The notes beneath the pieces were generated by a model that ran no database searches, was not told where the DNA came from, and saw nothing but the letters and a program-made list of their open reading frames with translations. Source: CAYNHT01 sp964397485 (GTDB lineage: Bacteria > Bacillota_I > Bacilli_A > RF39 > UBA660). Taken from it: a DNA stretch of 64,000 nt. The position numbers and the translations under genes are program-made. The DNA is taken from positions 1-64,000 of the forward strand of contig CAYNHT010000004.1 of the NCBI GenBank assembly GCA_964397485.1, in the 5' to 3' direction. Below are positions 35,456 to 44,697 of this stretch, in pieces (position 1 is the first letter of the stretch; each line of letters opens with the position of its first letter).

Positions 35456-36214
35456 TTATTTTTTCATAATTTTAACAATTGTATTATGTTTATCTTTAGT
35501 TATTTCTTCTTCATTTAATAAAGCAAAAAATTGATTTATAAAACCTACTGGATTTTCTTTTTTTAGTATTGTTGCATATACAAACTTTTTTATTTCTTTG
35601 TCAATATTTAATTTTTCTATTATAGTTTTAAATTTTTCTTTACCGTATTTATAAATGAAATGTTCAAAATCTGTTCCGTATAAATATGAAAACACTAATA
35701 TTATACTATTACATTTAATTAAGTGTTTGGCATGCTTATATTCTGATTTGCTTGAAATTCCCTCAATTGCACTACCATCCATATCTACTATTTGTAAGTC
35801 ATCGTTATAAATCAAAAGATTGTATAAATTAATATCATCATAACAAATTCCCATTTCTTCTAATTTTTTGACGGCTTGAATAAGCTTATTGCATATTAAT
35901 AATCTAGTATTATAACTGACACTTTCATCGTGCAAAGTGGAATATAATTGTTTATAACGAGCATAAAAATCCATTCTCATACCAGCAAAAATATTATTAA
36001 TATAAATTTTGCTGTTAGGCATTACGCAATTTTCAACATAACCAATATTCATTAAAAAGTCAGTAATTTTTTCTTTTTCATCCCTATCTTCTTTGTTAAA
36101 TATTTTATATAAATATTTATCGTTTTGATAAAGTTTTCCCTCACTACACATTTTCGATTTGCTGTATATTTTCAAATTTTTTAGTGATTTGTTAGATAAA
36201 AGTATTTTTTCCAT
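35456..36214 (-). CDS. Divergent protein-kinase-fold protein
   Basis: 252 residues. SEGKLYQNDKYLYKIFN carries a candidate nucleotide-binding Lys37, MGICYDDINLYNLLIYND (about 121-138) resembles an HRD...N loop with Asp126/127 and Asn132, and LQIVDMDGSAI (about 140-150) stands in for DFG with VDMDG. The first protein of this plan is at 25327. It is solitary, with promoter TTGACA-N16-TATTCT (36234-36261) and an AGGAGGTATTT ribosome site. Likely a small-molecule or protein kinase; unproven. Confidence 0.6.
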   Translation of the reverse strand: MEKILLSNKSLKNLKIYSKSKMCSEGKLYQNDKYLYKIFNKEDRDEKEKITDFLMNIGYVENCVMPNSKIYINNIFAGMRMDFYARYKQLYSTLHDESVSYNTRLLICNKLIQAVKKLEEMGICYDDINLYNLLIYNDDLQIVDMDGSAIEGISSKSEYKHAKHLIKCNSIILVFSYLYGTDFEHFIYKYGKEKFKTIIEKLNIDKEIKKFVYATILKKENPVGFINQFFALLNEEEITKDKHNTIVKIMKK

Positions 36215-36233
36215 AAATACCTCCTGGACCTAT

Positions 36234-36261
36234 AGAATACCATGTTTTGCCAATTTGTCAA
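36234..36261 (-). promoter_or_regulatory. Promoter of the kinase-fold gene
   Basis: Minus-strand TTGACA (36256-36261) and TATTCT (36234-36239) with a 16-nt spacer. Confidence 0.5.
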
Positions 36262-36262
36262 A

Positions 36263-36290
36263 CAAAAAAAGAAATAATTTATATTTCTTT
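36263..36290 (-). terminator. Terminator of ppdK
   Basis: Minus strand: AAAGAAATATAAATTATTTCTTT followed by TTTTG, overlapping the ppdK stop region. Confidence 0.75.
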
Positions 36291-38917
36291 TAATTAATAT
36301 TTGATTTTACTTTAGCTTGTGCAGCAGCAAGTCTAGCAAGTGGCACTCTATATGGAGAACAAGATACATAGTCTAGCCCTATATGATGGCAGAATTCTAC
36401 ACTTGATGGTTCTCCACCATGTTCACCACATATACCAAGTTTAATATCAGGTCTTCCCATTCTTCCTTTTGTTACAGCCATTTCGATTAATTTTCCTACA
36501 CCGGTTTGATCAAGTTTAGCAAATGGATCAGTTTCAAATATATTTTTTTCATAATAATCATTTAAAAATTTAGAAGCATCATCTCTTGAAAATCCATACG
36601 CTAATTGTGTCAAATCATTCGTTCCAAAACTAAAGAATTCTGCTTCCGTAGCTATTTCGTCAGCTATAAAAGAAGCTCTTGGTACTTCAATCATTGTACC
36701 AATATGATACTTAACTTTAGTGTTAAATTCATTCATTACATCTTCTGCTGTATCAATCACTATTTTTTTGATATATTTTAATTCTTTAACATCACCAATA
36801 AGAGGAATCATAATTTCAGGCACAACATTCATCCCCTCATTATTAACGTTGATAGCTGCCTCAATTACTGCTCTAGTTTGCATTAATGCAATTTCTGGAT
36901 AAGTAACTGCTAAACGACATCCACGATGCCCCATCATTGGATTAAACTCTTTTAATGAATCAATACGATTTTTTAATTGCTCAAAAGTCATTCCTAATGC
37001 AACCGCTAAAGGTTTGATATCTTCATCACTATGTGGCAAAAATTCATGTAGTGGTGGATCTAAATAGCGAATTGTAACAGGAAATCCCTTCATTTCTCTA
37101 AATAGTTTTTCAAAATCTCCTCTTTGCATTGGCAGTAGTTGTTCTAATGCTTTTTTTCTTTGTTCAACAGTTTCTGAAGTAATCATCTCACGCATTGCGA
37201 AAATACGATCTTCTTCAAAAAACATGTGCTCTGTTCTACATAAACCTATTCCCTCTGCTCCAAACTTCATTGCCTGAATAGCGTCTTTTGGAGTGTCTGC
37301 ATTAGCCCTTACTCCTAAATCACGAACATTATCAGCCCAATTCATAAAAGTTTCAAAATCTCCGCTTATTTTAGGTTCAGAAGTTAGTATTTTTTCACCA
37401 TAAACCATCCCTGTTGATCCGTCTAATGATAAGTAATCTCCTTCTTTAAACACTATCCCTTCTTTTGTAGTTAATGTTTTGTTTTCCTCATCGATAATAA
37501 GATCCCCACAACCACTAACACAACATCTCCCCATTCCACGGGCAACAACCGCAGCGTGTGAAGTCATTCCTCCACGGATAGTTAAAATTCCACGAGCATC
37601 ATTCATTCCTTGAATATCTTCCGGTGAAGTTTCTAAACGCACTAGAATAGTATCTTCACCATCATTAGAAGCTTCAGTTACATCCTCAGCCGTAAAATAA
37701 ATTTTACCAGTTGCAGCGCCAGGTGAGGCAGCAAGTCCTGTTGCTATTACCTTAGCATTTTTTAGTGCTTCAATATCAAAAGTTGGATGCAGTAATTGGT
37801 CTAGTTGTTTTGGTTCTACTTTTAACAAGGCTTCTTCCTTTGTAAGCATTCCTTCATTTACCATATCAACAGCTATTTTTAAAGCAGCATGTGCTGTTCT
37901 TTTTCCATTTCGTGTCTGCAACATGAATAATTTACCATTTTCAATTGTAAACTCCATATCTTGCATATCTTTATAATGATTCTCTAACGTTTTAGCAAAT
38001 TTCTCAAATTGTTTATAAACATCAGGCATGACATCTGCTAGAGTACTGATTGGTTGAGGTGTACGAATTCCGGCAACAACATCTTCCCCTTGTGCATTTA
38101 TCAAATATTCACCATATAATTTATTTTCACCTGTTGCGGGATTTCTTGTAAAAGCAACTCCCGTCCCACAGTCATTACCACGATTCCCATATACCATCTC
38201 TTGAACATTAACGGCTGTTCCCCATGAACTTGGAATATCATTCATTCTACGATATATTATCGCTCGTTCATTATTCCATGATCTAAATACTGCGGTAACC
38301 GCTTCTATTAATTGAACTTTAGGATCCTGTGGAAATTCACTATTTGAGAGATTCTTATATACCTCTTTAAATTTCATAGCAACTTCATACATATCTTCAT
38401 CATTTAAGTCAGTATCATACTCTACTCCTTTTTCTTCTTTTATTTTATCTAATAAACGTTCAAAAGAAGATTTCGGATATCCTTTTACAACATCTGCAAA
38501 CATCTGAATAAAACGACGATATGAATCATATGCAAATCTTTTATTATTTGTTGCTTTGGCAAACCCAGATGCTACTTCATCATTTAACCCAAGATTAAGG
38601 ACTGTATCCATCATTCCCGGCATACTAGCACGAGAACCACTCCTAACAGAAACTAATAACGGATTGTCAAAATCCCCCATTTTTTTACCAGTTAGTTTTT
38701 CTAACTCTGATATTTTTTCAAATATCTCATTTTCTACATCAGAACTTATAACTTTTTTATCTTCATAGTACTTATTACAAGCTTCAGTAGTTATTGTAAA
38801 CCCACTTGGTACTGGTAAACCTATCGAGGTCATTTCAGCTAGATTAGCACCCTTACCACCTAATAAATTTTTCATTTCTTTATTACCTTCACTAAAGGCA
38901 TATACATATTTAGACAT
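36290..38917 (-). CDS. ppdK: Pyruvate, phosphate dikinase
   Basis: About 875 residues from the ATG at 38917 (GGGAGGAAAGATTAAT precedes it; an in-frame start at 38950 would add 11 residues of promoter-region sequence). It has the N-terminal nucleotide-binding domain (LLGGKGANLAEM), the phosphohistidine domain GGMTSHAAVVARGMGRCCVS and the C-terminal PEP/pyruvate domain (MGHRGCRLAVTYPEIALMQT, FSFGTNDLTQLAYGF). It interconverts pyruvate, ATP and Pi with PEP, AMP and PPi, often replacing or supplementing pyruvate kinase in anaerobes. It has its own promoter. Confidence 0.98.
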   Translation of the reverse strand: MSKYVYAFSEGNKEMKNLLGGKGANLAEMTSIGLPVPSGFTITTEACNKYYEDKKVISSDVENEIFEKISELEKLTGKKMGDFDNPLLVSVRSGSRASMPGMMDTVLNLGLNDEVASGFAKATNNKRFAYDSYRRFIQMFADVVKGYPKSSFERLLDKIKEEKGVEYDTDLNDEDMYEVAMKFKEVYKNLSNSEFPQDPKVQLIEAVTAVFRSWNNERAIIYRRMNDIPSSWGTAVNVQEMVYGNRGNDCGTGVAFTRNPATGENKLYGEYLINAQGEDVVAGIRTPQPISTLADVMPDVYKQFEKFAKTLENHYKDMQDMEFTIENGKLFMLQTRNGKRTAHAALKIAVDMVNEGMLTKEEALLKVEPKQLDQLLHPTFDIEALKNAKVIATGLAASPGAATGKIYFTAEDVTEASNDGEDTILVRLETSPEDIQGMNDARGILTIRGGMTSHAAVVARGMGRCCVSGCGDLIIDEENKTLTTKEGIVFKEGDYLSLDGSTGMVYGEKILTSEPKISGDFETFMNWADNVRDLGVRANADTPKDAIQAMKFGAEGIGLCRTEHMFFEEDRIFAMREMITSETVEQRKKALEQLLPMQRGDFEKLFREMKGFPVTIRYLDPPLHEFLPHSDEDIKPLAVALGMTFEQLKNRIDSLKEFNPMMGHRGCRLAVTYPEIALMQTRAVIEAAINVNNEGMNVVPEIMIPLIGDVKELKYIKKIVIDTAEDVMNEFNTKVKYHIGTMIEVPRASFIADEIATEAEFFSFGTNDLTQLAYGFSRDDASKFLNDYYEKNIFETDPFAKLDQTGVGKLIEMAVTKGRMGRPDIKLGICGEHGGEPSSVEFCHHIGLDYVSCSPYRVPLARLAAAQAKVKSNIN

Positions 38918-38949
38918 ATTAATCTTTCCTCCCGTATTATGACATAACA

Positions 38950-38978
38950 ATTATACCAAATATACCTATACAAAACAA
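38950..38978 (-). promoter_or_regulatory. Promoter of ppdK
   Basis: Minus-strand TTGTTT (38973-38978) and TATAAT (38950-38955) with a 17-nt spacer. Confidence 0.6.
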
Positions 38979-39003
38979 GAAAAATGCCAATTGTTGACAT
39001 TTA
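38979..39003 (-). terminator. Terminator of tdk
   Basis: Minus strand: AAATGTCAA-CAA-TTGGCATTT followed by TTC, immediately before the ppdK promoter. Confidence 0.65.
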
Positions 39004-39009
39004 TTTACT

Positions 39010-39588
39010 TTATTTATTAACGACTTTTTCTAAATAACATTTGCCACATAAAGATTCATATGTAACATTATTTGTTTCATCAATAGCGACTTGATCTCCG
39101 TCACTCACAAATTCACCATTAACCTTACGGGCATTAAACTTTGCTCTTTTTCCACAACGACATATAGTAATTAATTCTTCTAGTTCATCGGCTAGTTCCA
39201 TTAATCTTGCACTACCTAAAAAGGCGTTAGTCTTAAAGTCACTTCTAAGACCATAACATATAACTGGGATATCATGTATTTTAGTTATTTTCCATAGATC
39301 AACCACTTGTTCGCCTGTTAAAAATTGTGCTTCATCAACTAAAATACAATTAATAATATCCATTTTTTCATTCAATTCATTAATAACACTTGCATTTTGT
39401 TCTAGTAACAAATCAACTTTTCTTGTTAAACCAATCCTTGAAACTAAACAATCGCCACCTTTTGTATCAATAATTGATTTAATAACAACCACTTCTTTTT
39501 CCCTTTCTTTGTAATTGTGTGCAACTTGCATTAATGCACTTGTTTTGCCACAATTCATTGCTCCATATCTAAAATATAATTTAGCCAT
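39010..39588 (-). CDS. tdk: Thymidine kinase
   Basis: 192 residues from the ATG at 39588, inside the ATGA overlap with the xerC stop; GGAGGTAATGATTG lies just before it. RYGAMNCGKTSALM is the type II TK P-loop variant, CILVDEAQFL is the DEAQF motif, and later Cys (ICRCGKRAKFN, ESLCGKCYLEK) are the zinc-binding lasso region. It salvages thymidine to dTMP. The expected length is about 190. Confidence 0.96.
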   Translation of the reverse strand: MAKLYFRYGAMNCGKTSALMQVAHNYKEREKEVVVIKSIIDTKGGDCLVSRIGLTRKVDLLLEQNASVINELNEKMDIINCILVDEAQFLTGEQVVDLWKITKIHDIPVICYGLRSDFKTNAFLGSARLMELADELEELITICRCGKRAKFNARKVNGEFVSDGDQVAIDETNNVTYESLCGKCYLEKVVNK

Positions 39589-40493
39589 CAATCATTACCT
39601 CCTTTTTTTGCCCGTGGATGACTATTCAAATAAACACTTCTTAAGCGTTCATTTGAAACATGTGTATATACTTGGGTAGTAGCCAAATTGGCGTGACCCA
39701 AAAGTTCTTGAACCGTTTTTAAATCAGCACCTTCATTTAACATATGGGTAGCAAAAGTGTGCCTTAATACATGGGGACTGATATGTTTTTTTATCGCTCC
39801 TTTTTGAATAATCTTATCTATAATTAATCTTATTCCTCTATCTGTTAGTGAGGTACCATTTTTATTTAACAATAAATAATCACTATTATTTTTGTTTAAA
39901 AGCTTAATACGTCCATCATTTAAATAGATTTCTAATGCTTGTTTACATACTTCGCCATATAAAACATACCTTTCTTTATTACCTTTACCTAAAATTTTTA
40001 TAGTTTCATTATATATATTTATATCATTTATTTTAATATTTACTAATTCACTTACCCGGATTCCCGTTGAGTAAAGTAGTTCTAAAATAAGGAAATCCCT
40101 TTGACCAAAACTTGTATTTTTATCAGGTATATTTAAAAGTTGTTCTACTTCAGGATAATACAAAAAATTGGGTAATTTTTTGTCTTCTTTAGGATTAGTA
40201 ATCAAACTAGTCGGATTTACTTTAATTTTATTTTCTTTAAGAAGATACTTAAAAAAACTTCTTAAACTACTAATATGTCGACTGATTGTCTTTTTAGAAT
40301 ATCTTTTATTATAAAGTTCTTGAAGATACAATCGAATTACCTTATAATCAATATCTTTTACTTTTTTTATTTCTTCTCTCTTTAAAAAAAATATAAATGT
40401 ATCCAAATCTTTCTCATAATTAGCTACGGTATGAAACGAATAATTTTTCTCGTTTTTTATATAATCTATAAAATCATTTATTAATACCGTCAT
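39588..40493 (-). CDS. xerC: Tyrosine recombinase XerC
   Basis: 301 residues from the ATG at 40493 (GGTGATAAT precedes it). It has the N-terminal SAM-like domain with FHTVANYEKDLDTFIFFLK and the catalytic set R (STGIRVSELVN), K (LGKGNKERYV), H..R (SPHVLRHTFATHML), H (ELLGHANLATTQ) and Y (VYTHVSNERLR). It resolves chromosome dimers with a partner recombinase at dif. Proximity to topA matches the topA-xerC neighbourhood of many Bacilli, favouring XerC over XerD or a phage integrase. Confidence 0.88.
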   Translation of the reverse strand: MTVLINDFIDYIKNEKNYSFHTVANYEKDLDTFIFFLKREEIKKVKDIDYKVIRLYLQELYNKRYSKKTISRHISSLRSFFKYLLKENKIKVNPTSLITNPKEDKKLPNFLYYPEVEQLLNIPDKNTSFGQRDFLILELLYSTGIRVSELVNIKINDINIYNETIKILGKGNKERYVLYGEVCKQALEIYLNDGRIKLLNKNNSDYLLLNKNGTSLTDRGIRLIIDKIIQKGAIKKHISPHVLRHTFATHMLNEGADLKTVQELLGHANLATTQVYTHVSNERLRSVYLNSHPRAKKGGND

Positions 40494-40516
40494 ATTATCA
40501 CCATTATTATTGTAGC

Positions 40517-40545
40517 ACAAAAAAAGAACAAAATCTATCGTTCTA
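40517..40545 (-). terminator. Terminator after the unknown gene at 40535
   Basis: Minus strand: AGAAC-loop-GTTCT followed by TTTTTTG; the hairpin overlaps the last codons. Confidence 0.55.
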
Positions 40546-41329
40546 ATTTTTTTACCTTATCTTTATCTTCATACAACCCATCAAATATAGGTTTACCTTC
40601 TATTTCTCTATTTTGTAAATCTTCAATATCAAACATAGCTCTTACTTCTTCTATTGTAAGTCCATTTAATTCCTCATCATCAGTATTAATATATTCTGGT
40701 CTAATATTGTCTGATTCGATTTTAAAATCAATATTTTCTTTTGGAATATTATAATCTAAATTATTAAATTTATCTTTCCCTAAAATATATCCTCTTATTA
40801 CCTTATAGCGAGAAAATTCTGTTATTAAACTACTCTCCCTAAATAATAAATTATCATAAACATATTCATCTACCAATGTTTTTAATCTCTTATTGATATA
40901 TCCATTTTCAACCATATAACGATAAAAACGTCCTTTTTGCATATCTGATATAAAACCACGGTAAACATTCAAAAATTCTCTATCATTTGTATTTACATAT
41001 GTTGTATATTTGGAAGCAAAGTATTTAAGTTGCGGTTGATCAGCATAAATAACATCTAGCATTTTGGTTTCTTTACTTTCTTTATAAGTAATATATATTT
41101 CACCGTGTTTAAAATTAATGTGCCCCTTACTTTCGAGATAAGCTAATAAATGATCTTCATCATCAAAATCAGTTGTTCTTGCATCAATCGTCGATAAAAA
41201 AGCTTTTTCTTTAAAAGCAATTTCATTACTTTCTTCATCAATTTCTTTAAACTTTATTAGATATTCTTGAAATGATACAAAATCATTTACAACTAGACTA
41301 TAGCGGCGACGCCCTTTTGTACTACTCAT
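40535..41329 (-). CDS. Hypothetical protein between topA and xerC
   Basis: About 264 residues from the ATG at 41329 (GGAGTGATATT precedes it; a start at 41359 is less well placed). No signal or membrane segment. It opens with a basic motif SSTKGRRRYSLVVNDFV and continues with mixed helices; the C-terminus is acidic then ends KKLER. I do not recognise the family. It sits between topA and xerC, downstream of topA but beyond topA's terminator, so it has its own transcription. Confidence 0.75.
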   Translation of the reverse strand: MSSTKGRRRYSLVVNDFVSFQEYLIKFKEIDEESNEIAFKEKAFLSTIDARTTDFDDEDHLLAYLESKGHINFKHGEIYITYKESKETKMLDVIYADQPQLKYFASKYTTYVNTNDREFLNVYRGFISDMQKGRFYRYMVENGYINKRLKTLVDEYVYDNLLFRESSLITEFSRYKVIRGYILGKDKFNNLDYNIPKENIDFKIESDNIRPEYINTDDEELNGLTIEEVRAMFDIEDLQNREIEGKPIFDGLYEDKDKVKKLER

Positions 41330-41411
41330 AATATCACTCCTAATGACTAATTTCATCACTTTGGTTGATTAACTATTTAAATTATATCAGACTTTATCTT
41401 TTTTAGCAAAC

Positions 41412-41436
41412 AAAAAAAGTAGATAACTTCTACTTT
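41412..41436 (-). terminator. Terminator of topA
   Basis: Minus strand: AAAAGTAGA-loop-TCTACTTTT followed by TTTG; the topA TAG stop is in the stem. Confidence 0.8.
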
Positions 41437-43457
41437 TCATATTCACAACTACTACATTTTATCTTGTCTTTTTTCTCGACTAACATATTTTTACATTCAG
41501 GACATGACTCTCCAGTTGGTTTATCCCAATATGCTGTTTTACACTTTGGAAAATTATTACATCCATAAAAAACTTTTCCTTTTTTGCTACGTCGCTCTAC
41601 TATTTTACCATCACAATTAGGGCAATCAGCTACAGCAACAACTTCTTTAGGTTCACTTTTTATATACTTGCATTCAGGATAATTGCTACAAGCGACAAAT
41701 TCACCATATCGTCCTTTTCTTATAACTAAATCGCTACTGCAATTAGGACAAGCCTCGCCCGTTTTTTCAGGTTCTTTCTTTTCCATATTATCAAAAGCTT
41801 TTTTTAAATATGGTTCAAATTCTTTATAAAAATCATCTAAAGTTTTTGTCCATACAATAGTTCCTAAAGCTATTTTGTCTAAGTCATCTTCCATGTTAGC
41901 TGTATACTTGACATTAATTAAATGACTAAAGAATTCTTGGAGTTTATCAGTAATTTCGATTCCAATTTCAGTAGGAACAAACTTTTTATCAACGATATTA
42001 ACATAACCTCTTGTTTTCAAAGTATCCATCGTTTTAGCATATGTACTAGGTCTACCTATACCTAATTCTTCCATTTCTTTAATCAATTTAGCTTCAGTAT
42101 ATCTTGCTGGTGGCTTAGTAAAATGTTGTTCTTTAGTTATATCGTTAGAAACGATTACATTTGATTTATATGTATCAAAAGGTGGTAATGTTTTTTCAGT
42201 TGTATCTTCATAATCACTGTACACTTTCAAGTAACCATCGAAAATCAATACTTGACCAGTTGTTTTAAATTGATAATTATTATTATCTAAAATAACTGTT
42301 GTATTTTCTGTTTTAGCATCTACCATTAATGAAGCTAATGCACGATAGTAAATCATACGATATAATTTATATTCATCATTTGATAAAAACTGTTTTACAC
42401 TTAAAGGAGTACGTCTAATACTAGTTGGTCTAATTGCTTCATGAGCATCTTGTACATTATCAGTTTTCTTTTTTTGTTTTACACTACCTAAATATTCTTT
42501 ACCAAAATTACCTTCAATATATTTGTAAGTTTCACTAATAAATTCAGTAGAAAGACGAGTTGAATCAGTACGCATGTAAGTAATCAACCCTACTGTTTCA
42601 TCAGAAAGTTCAATTCCCTCATATAGTTTTTGCGCAATGCTCATTGTCTTTTTGGCACCCATACCTAATTTGTTTGATGCATCCTGTTGCAAAGTACTCG
42701 TGATAAATGGCATCTTTGATTTCTTACTTTTAGTTTTCTTATCAACGCTTTCAATCTTAAAAGCATTACTTAATTTATCCAAAATCTCATTTGCTTCAAC
42801 TTCATTGTTTATTTTGATATCCTTATGGTTATAATTAAACAGTTCCGCATCAAAATCTTTAAAAACAGCACTGATAGTCCAATACTCTTCTTCGTTAAAT
42901 GCCTCAATTTCTCTTTCTTTATCGACAACCAATTTCAATGCAACACTTTGAACACGACCAGCACTACTACCATCTGTTTTGGCTTGCATTAACTTACTTA
43001 ATCTAAAACCTATAATACGATCTAATATACGTCTTGTCTCTTGAGAATTAACTAGGTGCTGATCAATTTTACGAGCATGTTTAAAAGACTCAGTAACAGC
43101 TCCTTTGGTTATTTCATTAAAAACTATACGCTGATAGTTATCCTCAGTTAGTCCTAAAGCATCATATAAATGCCAACTAATTGCCTCACCCTCACGGTCA
43201 GGATCGGTTGCTAGATAGACTTTATCTACTTTTTTAACCTCTTTTTTTAGTTCATCAACAACTTTCTTTTTACCTTTTATTGTTGTATAGTTAGGTTTGA
43301 AATTATCTTCTAAATCAACACCCAATCCATATTTACCTTTTGTTGATAAATCTCTAACATGACCCTTACTAGATACTACTTTGTAATCCTTACCTAGATA
43401 TTTTTCAATTGTCTTTGACTTACTAGGTGATTCCACTATAACTAAATTTTTCGGCAT
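41430..43457 (-). CDS. topA: DNA topoisomerase I
   Basis: 675 residues. It has an N-terminal TOPRIM domain (LVIVESPSKSKTIEKYLG and TDPDREGEAISWH), the active-site Tyr region VGLITYMRTDSTRLS and three C-terminal zinc ribbons (CPNCSSDLVI...CSNYPEC, CPNCDGKIVE...CNNFPKC and CPECKNMLVE...CSSCE). It relaxes negative supercoils by single-strand passage. The third, minimal ribbon closes the protein. Confidence 0.98.
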   Translation of the reverse strand: MPKNLVIVESPSKSKTIEKYLGKDYKVVSSKGHVRDLSTKGKYGLGVDLEDNFKPNYTTIKGKKKVVDELKKEVKKVDKVYLATDPDREGEAISWHLYDALGLTEDNYQRIVFNEITKGAVTESFKHARKIDQHLVNSQETRRILDRIIGFRLSKLMQAKTDGSSAGRVQSVALKLVVDKEREIEAFNEEEYWTISAVFKDFDAELFNYNHKDIKINNEVEANEILDKLSNAFKIESVDKKTKSKKSKMPFITSTLQQDASNKLGMGAKKTMSIAQKLYEGIELSDETVGLITYMRTDSTRLSTEFISETYKYIEGNFGKEYLGSVKQKKKTDNVQDAHEAIRPTSIRRTPLSVKQFLSNDEYKLYRMIYYRALASLMVDAKTENTTVILDNNNYQFKTTGQVLIFDGYLKVYSDYEDTTEKTLPPFDTYKSNVIVSNDITKEQHFTKPPARYTEAKLIKEMEELGIGRPSTYAKTMDTLKTRGYVNIVDKKFVPTEIGIEITDKLQEFFSHLINVKYTANMEDDLDKIALGTIVWTKTLDDFYKEFEPYLKKAFDNMEKKEPEKTGEACPNCSSDLVIRKGRYGEFVACSNYPECKYIKSEPKEVVAVADCPNCDGKIVERRSKKGKVFYGCNNFPKCKTAYWDKPTGESCPECKNMLVEKKDKIKCSSCEYEK

Positions 43458-43486
43458 AGTTCACTTCCTTTTTTTTATCAATATAA

Positions 43487-43515
43487 TTTATACACTATTA
43501 TTTTAATGTTGTCAA
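43487..43515 (-). promoter_or_regulatory. Promoter of topA
   Basis: Minus-strand TTGACA (43510-43515) and TATAAA (43487-43492) with a 17-nt spacer. Confidence 0.65.
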
Positions 43516-43542
43516 CATCTATTATATATATACTATAATTAT

Positions 43543-44697
43543 TTATCTGTTCCTTGTTTCATGTGCCATATGTCTAGAACTAGTTTTTGAAACATTACTA
43601 TTTTTTTTCTTCATCTCTATCATATCATAAAAAGCTTCAATTCTAGTTTTAATTCCAACTTCAGACGTATTTGAATCAAATGAAAAGAATATTATAGGCA
43701 TATTATAATCACCACATATCTTATTTAAAACAGGCATTGCGCCTATTTCAGGTGTACAAAATGAAGATTTTATATGAATAATACCATCGTACCCATTTTC
43801 ACACAAATACTTAGTACGTGCTATATTATCAGTTGCATCAGCCCCCATTTTATACTTTACATATTCATAGGCATATTTGATTAATTTTTTTAATTCCTTT
43901 TTCTTTTCAAAGACTAAATAATGTACATTTGTATATCTTTTAATTTCCATTCCATAACTTGCTAATTCTGTTTCTAAATAGTAATTAGCATATGGTTCCA
44001 TTAATGTATATAACTCCCCTATTAGACCTATTTTTAAACAGTTATCTGGTTTGTTTATTTTTAGAGACTCAAATTTCTTTTTATATCTTTTATAACATAA
44101 TCGTAGTCCTATATATGTTTTTACTTTACTAAAATCTTTATACATTTGCCTTTGAAGTTTTATAAAACTATTCTTTTCTACCTCAAATCCTATATTTTGT
44201 CTAATATAATCATCAATTATATCCATATATTTTATCATCTTAGATGTTATAAAAAGATAATACATTGCTTTAATTGGGTTAAATTTTTCATCTATATTCT
44301 TTATTTTTTTATAGATTTTTTTCAAATCTGTCTTTCCACAACTAACTAAATTTATAAAAGTAAAATCGTAACCAAGGTCCTTCAAAATCTGTTCTTGCAA
44401 TTCACTATAATAACCATATCGACAACCACCACCAGCTTGAATTAATATAGTAGCTCCTTTTTCTAAACTTTCTATCAATGTACCTATTGTATATTTAAAA
44501 GGAGTACAAACAAAATCCGGACTGTATTTAGTTCCTAATTCAATTGTTTTCGCACTTATTTTAGGCGAAGACATTATTTCACAACTCACTATTTTTTTCA
44601 TTAAAAATTTAACAGGAATATCATAATGACCCATGTGAGGAAAAGCAATAATTTGTTTAGTTGATGCTTTGTTTTTTTTGTCCAAGTATATCAACAA
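43543..44697 (-). CDS. Acyl-CoA dehydratase activase-related protein, second copy (COG3581-like)
   Basis: Up to 384 residues. The conserved part begins IIAFPHMGHYD and matches the protein at 22365 throughout: YSPDFVCTPFKYT, QAGGGCRYGYYSE and KSSFCTPEIGAMPVL carry the three conserved Cys. The start is uncertain: TTG at 44697 (AGAAAG before it) or TTG at 44685 are possible; both overlap the upstream gene, implying coupling. The C-terminal tail (SNVSKTSSRHMAHETRNR) is extra compared with the first copy. No activator ATPase gene accompanies this pair. Confidence 0.82.
   Translation of the reverse strand: MLIYLDKKNKASTKQIIAFPHMGHYDIPVKFLMKKIVSCEIMSSPKISAKTIELGTKYSPDFVCTPFKYTIGTLIESLEKGATILIQAGGGCRYGYYSELQEQILKDLGYDFTFINLVSCGKTDLKKIYKKIKNIDEKFNPIKAMYYLFITSKMIKYMDIIDDYIRQNIGFEVEKNSFIKLQRQMYKDFSKVKTYIGLRLCYKRYKKKFESLKINKPDNCLKIGLIGELYTLMEPYANYYLETELASYGMEIKRYTNVHYLVFEKKKELKKLIKYAYEYVKYKMGADATDNIARTKYLCENGYDGIIHIKSSFCTPEIGAMPVLNKICGDYNMPIIFFSFDSNTSEVGIKTRIEAFYDMIEMKKKNSNVSKTSSRHMAHETRNR

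Noticed and set aside
39588..40493. Phage or transposon integrase
   Set aside because: The topA neighbourhood, length and tdk coupling fit the housekeeping XerC, and no mobile element borders are seen.
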